The translations under genes and the position numbers were made by a program. DNA of 8,630 bases from Nitrospiraceae bacterium (lineage in GTDB: Bacteria > Nitrospirota > Thermodesulfovibrionia > Thermodesulfovibrionales > Dissulfurispiraceae), in the NCBI GenBank assembly GCA_003170655.1, contig PMYY01000226.1, positions 9,433 to 18,062 of the forward strand, read 5' to 3'. Numbering within the stretch: position 1 is the first letter of the stretch; the number at the start of each line of letters is the position of its first letter. The notes under the pieces were generated by a model. It was not told where the DNA came from. It worked only from the letters and a program-made list of their open reading frames with translations, and did no database searches. Positions 5,124 through 8,630 of the stretch are shown one piece after another.

Positions 5124-5582
5124 ATGTTAAAGGCAAAGGACATAATGACATCGGATGTAATATCGGTCAGCACCTCCACTACGGTCGAGGAGTTTGCTCG
5201 GATACTGGTGGAGCGCAGGATTAGCGGCGCGCCGGTCATCGACGATCAGGGCAGTCTCATCGGAATTGTGACGGAAAACGATCTTATTCGGAAGAACAAA
5301 AAATTTCATATCCCCACCATCGTGAGGCTCTTCGATGCTTATATCATGCTTGAGAGCAAGAGCAGGATCGAACAGGAGATCAAAGAAATGGCTGCAGTTA
5401 CTGTTGATGATATCTATCGGAAAGGGGTAGTCACTATTGGCGAAGATACCCCGGTTGATGAAATAGCTACTATCATGTCCGAAAAGGCTGTTCACCTGAT
5501 CCCAGTTGTCGAGGGTAAGAAGATCAAAGGCATTATAGGTAAGATCGACATCATTAAGGGGCTGAGTCTCGGAAACGCATAG
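5124..5582 (+). CDS. CBS-pair domain protein
   Basis: A 152-residue protein made of two CBS motifs and nothing else. CBS 1 covers about residues 5-58 (AKDIMTSDVISV..., ISGAPVIDDQGSLIGIVTENDLIRK) and CBS 2 about 94-148 (VDDIYRKGVVTIGEDTPVDEIATIM..., HLIPVVEGKKIKGIIGKIDIIKG). They are joined by a helical linker (HIPTIVRLFDAYIML...EQEIKEMA) that is common in this stand-alone family. Paired CBS motifs form a Bateman module that binds adenine nucleotides such as AMP, ATP or NAD-type ligands and usually acts as an energy or redox-cofactor sensor; the ligand and target here are unknown. It sits 31 bp upstream of tsaE and probably leads the operon with nadK, an adenine-nucleotide enzyme. It is intact, of normal length, and soluble. 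Confidence 0.92.
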   Translation: MLKAKDIMTSDVISVSTSTTVEEFARILVERRISGAPVIDDQGSLIGIVTENDLIRKNKKFHIPTIVRLFDAYIMLESKSRIEQEIKEMAAVTVDDIYRKGVVTIGEDTPVDEIATIMSEKAVHLIPVVEGKKIKGIIGKIDIIKGLSLGNA

Positions 5583-5613
5583 CTTCCATGCCGCCCCTAA
5601 TATTGGGCTTCCA

Positions 5614-6087
5614 ATGAACCGACAGATCATTACCAGCTCAGCTGAGGAGACAGAGCGTCTTGGCCATAGTTTGGGCGCCTTGCTGAAGAAGAAAGGCGTT
5701 GCTGCAACGGTTTGTCTTTACGGAGACCTCGGCGCGGGCAAGACTACCTTTGTCAAAGGGTTTGCATCGGTCTTTGGTATTCCGGCCCGAGAGGTCGGCA
5801 GCGCCAGTTTTGTCATCGTGGCCGAGTATGAGACAGCGCCTCCTTTTTACCATATCGATCTATACCGGCTCGGCGACGAGCCCTGCACAGAAGACCTCGG
5901 CCTTTGGGAATATATCGAGTCGGGCGGCGTTGTGGTGATCGAGTGGGCTGAGAAACTGGGTGAAATGCCGGATGGTGCCCTTTCAATTACTTTCCGACAT
6001 CGTGACGAAGAGACCCGGGAGATTGTAATCGAGGGGATCGAACAGGATGAATTACATGCCTTGATGAGGGAAATCAGGAAATCATGA
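5614..6087 (+). CDS. tsaE: tRNA threonylcarbamoyladenosine biosynthesis ATPase TsaE
   Basis: A 157-residue P-loop protein of the TsaE (YjeE) family. TsaE joins TsaB and TsaD to make N6-threonylcarbamoyladenosine at position 37 of ANN-decoding tRNAs; its ATP hydrolysis resets the complex. The Walker A motif is GDLGAGKTT (37-45); other family blocks are VGSASFVIVAEYE (usual SPTF replaced by SASF), HIDLYRL (80-86) and VIEWAEKL (108-115), where relatives have VIEWPE or VIEWAER. The length is normal. The ATG at 5614 matches the family N-terminus (IITSSAEETERLG) although no clear Shine-Dalgarno is seen. Its TGA overlaps the nadK ATG, so translation of the two is likely coupled. Confidence 0.95.
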   Translation: MNRQIITSSAEETERLGHSLGALLKKKGVAATVCLYGDLGAGKTTFVKGFASVFGIPAREVGSASFVIVAEYETAPPFYHIDLYRLGDEPCTEDLGLWEYIESGGVVVIEWAEKLGEMPDGALSITFRHRDEETREIVIEGIEQDELHALMREIRKS

Positions 6088-6935
6088 AGAAGATCGGAAT
6101 CATCTGTAAATCTGGCAGGACCGAGCCTATCGAACTTGTAAAACTGCTGGTCCCGTGGCTGAGGGAGAGGCAGTATGAAGTCGCTCTGGAACAAGGGGTG
6201 GCGGCAGCTTTGGGACTGAAGGGATTTGAGAGAGAAGAGATTCCTGGAATGGTAGGGATGATGATAGTGCTGGGGGGCGACGGAACCATGCTGAGCGTCG
6301 CCAGGCTTATCGAGGGCAGGGATGTTCCGATCCTCGGGGTCAACCTTGGCGGATTGGGATTTATAACCGAGATAAACAAGGATGAGATTTTCGGCGCACT
6401 GAATCAGGTTCTTGAAGGCAAGTGCCCGGTAGAGGAGCGCATGATGCTCAATATTAAGGTGTTCCGCGAGTCTGAGGAAGTGGGCTGCTTCACGGCTTTG
6501 AACGATGGCGTTATAAATAAGGGCGCGATGGCCAGGATTACCGAGATGGAGACCTACGTCAATGCCTCATACGTGACAACATACAGGGCGGACGGCCTGA
6601 TCATCTCTACCCCGACCGGCTCCACTGCCTATAATCTTGCTGCGGGCGGCCCCATTCTCTATCCTACGCTTAGCAGCATTGTAGTGGCTCCCATCTGTCC
6701 TCACATGCTTACGAACAGGCCTGTAGTGCTGCCTGATAACAGCGACATCAGGATTGCGTTGAAGACGGAGACTGAGAGTGTTTACCTTACCGTCGACGGC
6801 CAGGTCGGGATACCGCTTCACCAGGGCGATGTTATCGAGGTTAAAAAGTCGGACAATACAACAAAAATATATATTCCCTGCGGACACGATTATTTCAATC
6901 TGCTCCGGACCAAGCTGAAGTGGGGGGAAAGATAA
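6084..6935 (+). CDS. nadK: NAD kinase
   Basis: A 283-residue ATP-NAD kinase that phosphorylates NAD+ to NADP+ in the cytoplasm, the only known route to NADP. Motifs are complete: GGDGTML (64-70, with the catalytic Asp of GGDG), NLGGLGFITE (87-96), ALNDGVI (138-144, the NAD-contacting Asn-Asp), the TPTGSTAYNLAAGGPI block (176-191), and ICPHML followed by RPVVLP. Length is typical for bacterial NadK. The ATG overlaps the tsaE stop by four bases (ATGA), and the gene is followed after 39 bp by the UDG gene. Nothing is unusual in the sequence. Confidence 0.97.
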   Translation: MKKIGIICKSGRTEPIELVKLLVPWLRERQYEVALEQGVAAALGLKGFEREEIPGMVGMMIVLGGDGTMLSVARLIEGRDVPILGVNLGGLGFITEINKDEIFGALNQVLEGKCPVEERMMLNIKVFRESEEVGCFTALNDGVINKGAMARITEMETYVNASYVTTYRADGLIISTPTGSTAYNLAAGGPILYPTLSSIVVAPICPHMLTNRPVVLPDNSDIRIALKTETESVYLTVDGQVGIPLHQGDVIEVKKSDNTTKIYIPCGHDYFNLLRTKLKWGER

Positions 6936-6974
6936 GCAAGAAGGTAAGAAGAACTGCGCCATGGAGATTAGAAG

Positions 6975-7745
6975 ATGAATACTGAGTTGAAAAAAGGTAT
7001 TTGCGATGTGCTCGAATATTTTAAGGCGATGGGTTTCGAGCGCGTGCCTGTCAAGTTCGAAAGATTTGTATCGACGACTGCCCAGCCGCCGGTTATGGAT
7101 ACTATGGCATTCCCACCTCCTGTTTCCCGGGTTCAGGCGCTGAGCAAAATAGCAGCACTGCAGGCGCTTCGGGAGGAGATCGGAGATTGCACCAGATGTT
7201 CACTATCTCGTGAGAGGACAAACATAGTCTTCGGCGAGGGCAATCCCGATGCGCGGATTATGTTCATCGGCGAGGCCCCGGGCAGAGAAGAAGACATTCA
7301 GGCAAGACCCTTTGTCGGCGACGCCGGACAGCTCCTGACGAAACTTATCGGGAAAATGGGCGAAAAAATGGGCTTCAAGCGCGAGGACGTTTACATTGCC
7401 AACATCGTGAAGTGCCGGCCGCCGATGAACCGGGACCCCCATGAAGATGAAAGTCGCAACTGCTCTGCCTTTCTTGTCAGGCAGATCGAGATAATATCGC
7501 CGGAAGTGATCGTATCGCTTGGCAGGATATCGACTTTCTATTTGTCGGGCAGGAGCGGACCGATTACCTCCTTTTCTATAACAAAAGAGCGGGGTAAATT
7601 CTTCGAATACAGAGTGGCCGACAGATCCATACCGGTTATGCCGACCTTCCATCCGGCATATCTTATGAGAAATCCGAAGGACAAGTGGCTGACATGGGAA
7701 GATGCACAGGCGGTCCTGAAGAAGCTGGAGGGAAAGGCAGAATGA
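6975..7745 (+). CDS. Type 4 uracil-DNA glycosylase (Fe-S cluster)
   Basis: A 256-residue family 4 uracil-DNA glycosylase, which removes uracil from DNA at the start of base excision repair. Four cysteines that would hold the [4Fe-4S] cluster are at 72 and 75 (CTRC), 147 (IVKCRPP) and 163 (RNCSAF). Motif A is GEAPGREED (99-107), the uracil-stacking and binding region ARPFVGDAGQLL follows, and motif B is HPAYLMR (226-232). The catalytic core starts near residue 55; the first 50 residues form a less conserved N-terminal extension (with FERFVS and a proline-rich stretch), often present in this family. GGAG (6963-6966) lies 8 nt before the ATG. The stop overlaps the HIT start (ATGA). Confidence 0.94.
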   Translation: MNTELKKGICDVLEYFKAMGFERVPVKFERFVSTTAQPPVMDTMAFPPPVSRVQALSKIAALQALREEIGDCTRCSLSRERTNIVFGEGNPDARIMFIGEAPGREEDIQARPFVGDAGQLLTKLIGKMGEKMGFKREDVYIANIVKCRPPMNRDPHEDESRNCSAFLVRQIEIISPEVIVSLGRISTFYLSGRSGPITSFSITKERGKFFEYRVADRSIPVMPTFHPAYLMRNPKDKWLTWEDAQAVLKKLEGKAE

Positions 7746-8227
7746 AAGCCCTATGGGCGCCCTGGCGCATGGAATATATACTAGGGGAAAAAGAGAAATA
7801 CTGCATCTTCTGTGTGAAACCGCTCGAAAAGAACGACAGAGACAACCTGGTCCTCTACCGGGATAAAAATGTCTTTGTCATGATGAACAAATATCCTTAC
7901 AATAACGGCCACCTGATGGTCATTCCCTATTTCCATGCATCATCATTCGAAGGCCTGGATGACGACACCCTTCAGGAACTCATTAAGACAACTAAATATT
8001 GTGTTGATTGCCTAACTGCCGCCTTTCACCCTGAGGGCTTCAACATCGGTATCAATATTGGGAAGGCCGCCGGTGCCGGAATCGAGGAGCATCTGCATAT
8101 GCATATAGTGCCTCGGTGGGGCGGGGATTCCAACTTCATGGCCGTGATCGGCGAGGTTAGGATAATCCCTGAGCATATATTGGAAACCTACGACAAACTC
8201 TACCCGATCTTCAACAAGCATAATTGA
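7742..8227 (+). CDS. HIT-family hydrolase (diadenosine polyphosphate hydrolase-like)
   Basis: A 161-residue HIT protein. HIT enzymes cleave nucleotide phosphoanhydride or phosphoramide bonds, for example in diadenosine polyphosphates, with a nucleophilic His. The triad motif is EEHLHMHIVPRW with His117, His119 and His121; a CIFC pair (21, 24) at the N-terminus probably binds zinc, and YPYNNGHLMVIP is the conserved strand before it. MKALWAPWRMEYI is the standard N-terminus of this subfamily, which decides for the ATG at 7742 over the longer in-frame start at 7685. The start overlaps the UDG stop (ATGA). The stop codon lies directly at the beginning of the IS200/IS605-like end, so the last residues or the stop itself may derive from that element. 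Confidence 0.94.
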   Translation: MKALWAPWRMEYILGEKEKYCIFCVKPLEKNDRDNLVLYRDKNVFVMMNKYPYNNGHLMVIPYFHASSFEGLDDDTLQELIKTTKYCVDCLTAAFHPEGFNIGINIGKAAGAGIEEHLHMHIVPRWGGDSNFMAVIGEVRIIPEHILETYDKLYPIFNKHN

Positions 8228-8630
8228 CATCCTCCCCGAATGAATTCGGAGGAATCCTTAGGAAAAACGAGACAGGGCAATACGCCTGGCTATCGGACTC
8301 GCATCAAGCTCCCCCAGAAGGAGTTTCAGACTGTCGGCACAGACCATCATTGGCTCCTCCTGATTCTCACTTGATTGTCGCTTCCTATTCGGACAAGAAT
8401 TGGCTCTGATGCCTCTTATCGATACACAAGACAAAGCCGGAGGCCTGCCTACTCGCCATTTGGGTACAATGCCGATAACTTGTCTCAAGGAGTTGTCTAT
8501 CTCCTCTGTGGTCTCGCAGTAGCGACAAGCCTCCCCCACTCCGTCGGCACAAGAACATAAAACATCCCTAGGAGTCTGTCGGACTTGGACTGCTGATTCT
8601 TGCTAGTAATTCAGGCTCGATGAGTCGCAC
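8226..8630 (-). mobile_element. Right end of a TnpB-type IS200/IS605-like element, cut by the window edge
   Basis: Read on the minus strand, the segment ends with GATTCCTCCGAAT-TC-ATTCGGGGAGG and then ATGTCAA. This hairpin-plus-tail pattern is what I recognise from right ends of TnpB-carrying IS200/IS605 elements. The stem is CCGAAT/ATTCGG extended by CCT/AGG around two bulged C. No TnpB protein is encoded in the visible 400 bp: the longest minus frame (93 aa, 8258-8539) lacks the CxxC and RuvC blocks, and other frames are interrupted. The rest of the element must lie beyond 8630, or the copy is decayed. The opposite reading (left end of an ISC element with an IscB gene to the right) cannot be excluded. 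Confidence 0.5.
8258..8600 (-). ncRNA. Possible omega-RNA (TnpB guide RNA) region
   Basis: The 340 bp upstream of the terminal hairpin on the minus strand is G+C-balanced, has no convincing coding frame, and carries several short pairing purine-rich and pyrimidine-rich tracts (for example GGCAGGCCTCCGG near 8433-8446). In TnpB elements this position, overlapping the 3' end of tnpB and running to the right end, encodes the omega-RNA. I cannot fold or align it here, so boundaries are approximate and the call is positional. Confidence 0.28.

Noticed and set aside
8258..8539. Minus-strand open frame of 93 codons as a TnpB C-terminus
   Set aside because: Although it has scattered cysteines, it lacks the paired CxxC zinc-finger spacing and the RuvC III Asp block of TnpB, so I treat the segment as non-coding element sequence.
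1..8630. CRISPR array, tRNA or rRNA genes
   Set aside because: Looked for because of the ring nuclease gene; no regularly spaced repeats, no tRNA cloverleaf and no rRNA-like sequence were seen on either strand.

Overview
The window (about 48-50% GC by eye) looks like a piece of a bacterial chromosome, most likely from a Desulfobacterota-type lineage (former Deltaproteobacteria; Syntrophales or Syntrophorhabdales would fit) or something near it. This placement is an inference from protein style and gene content: a PAS-PAS sensor kinase of deltaproteobacterial type, a compact CBS-tsaE-nadK-type 4 UDG-HIT run, and PpnP. No rRNA or tRNA is present to confirm it.

Left part (1-2092). The 3' end of pgeF (plus strand) converges on a two-gene minus-strand operon. 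That operon is an ATP-cone/PD-(D/E)xK nuclease, broken by an in-frame TAG and a frameshift, followed 10 bp later by an intact DUF1874 gene. DUF1874 is the AcrIII-1/Crn2 ring nuclease family that degrades cyclic tetra-adenylate, and the residues I recall as functional in that family are all present. Divergent from this operon is ppnP, an intact nucleoside phosphorylase.

Middle part (2093-3299). About 1.2 kb has no intact gene. It contains a three-stem folded unit resembling the right end of an IS200/IS605 (TnpB-type) element (2152-2227), about 490 bp with nothing recognisable, and a decayed type II toxin-antitoxin pair on the minus strand: a RelE/ParE-like toxin with several lesions and an antitoxin with one frameshift at an A6 run. 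A perfect 15-bp hairpin sits inside the toxin relic. Together with the broken nuclease, this makes about 470-3230 a decaying accessory island between intact housekeeping genes.

Right part (3300-8227). A minus-strand soluble PAS-PAS histidine kinase with a degenerate G2 ATP-lid motif is divergent from a plus-strand cluster: a CBS-pair protein, tsaE (tRNA t6A synthesis), nadK (NAD kinase), a type 4 uracil-DNA glycosylase and a HIT-family hydrolase. The genes from tsaE to hit are tightly packed, with two ATGA overlaps. A 10-bp inverted repeat next to a TATAAT box lies ahead of the CBS gene.

Right edge (8226-8630). Directly at the HIT stop codon begins what looks like the right end of another TnpB-type IS200/IS605 element, on the minus strand and running out of the window. 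It has the characteristic terminal hairpin and about 370 bp of non-coding, structured-looking sequence that could be an omega-RNA region.
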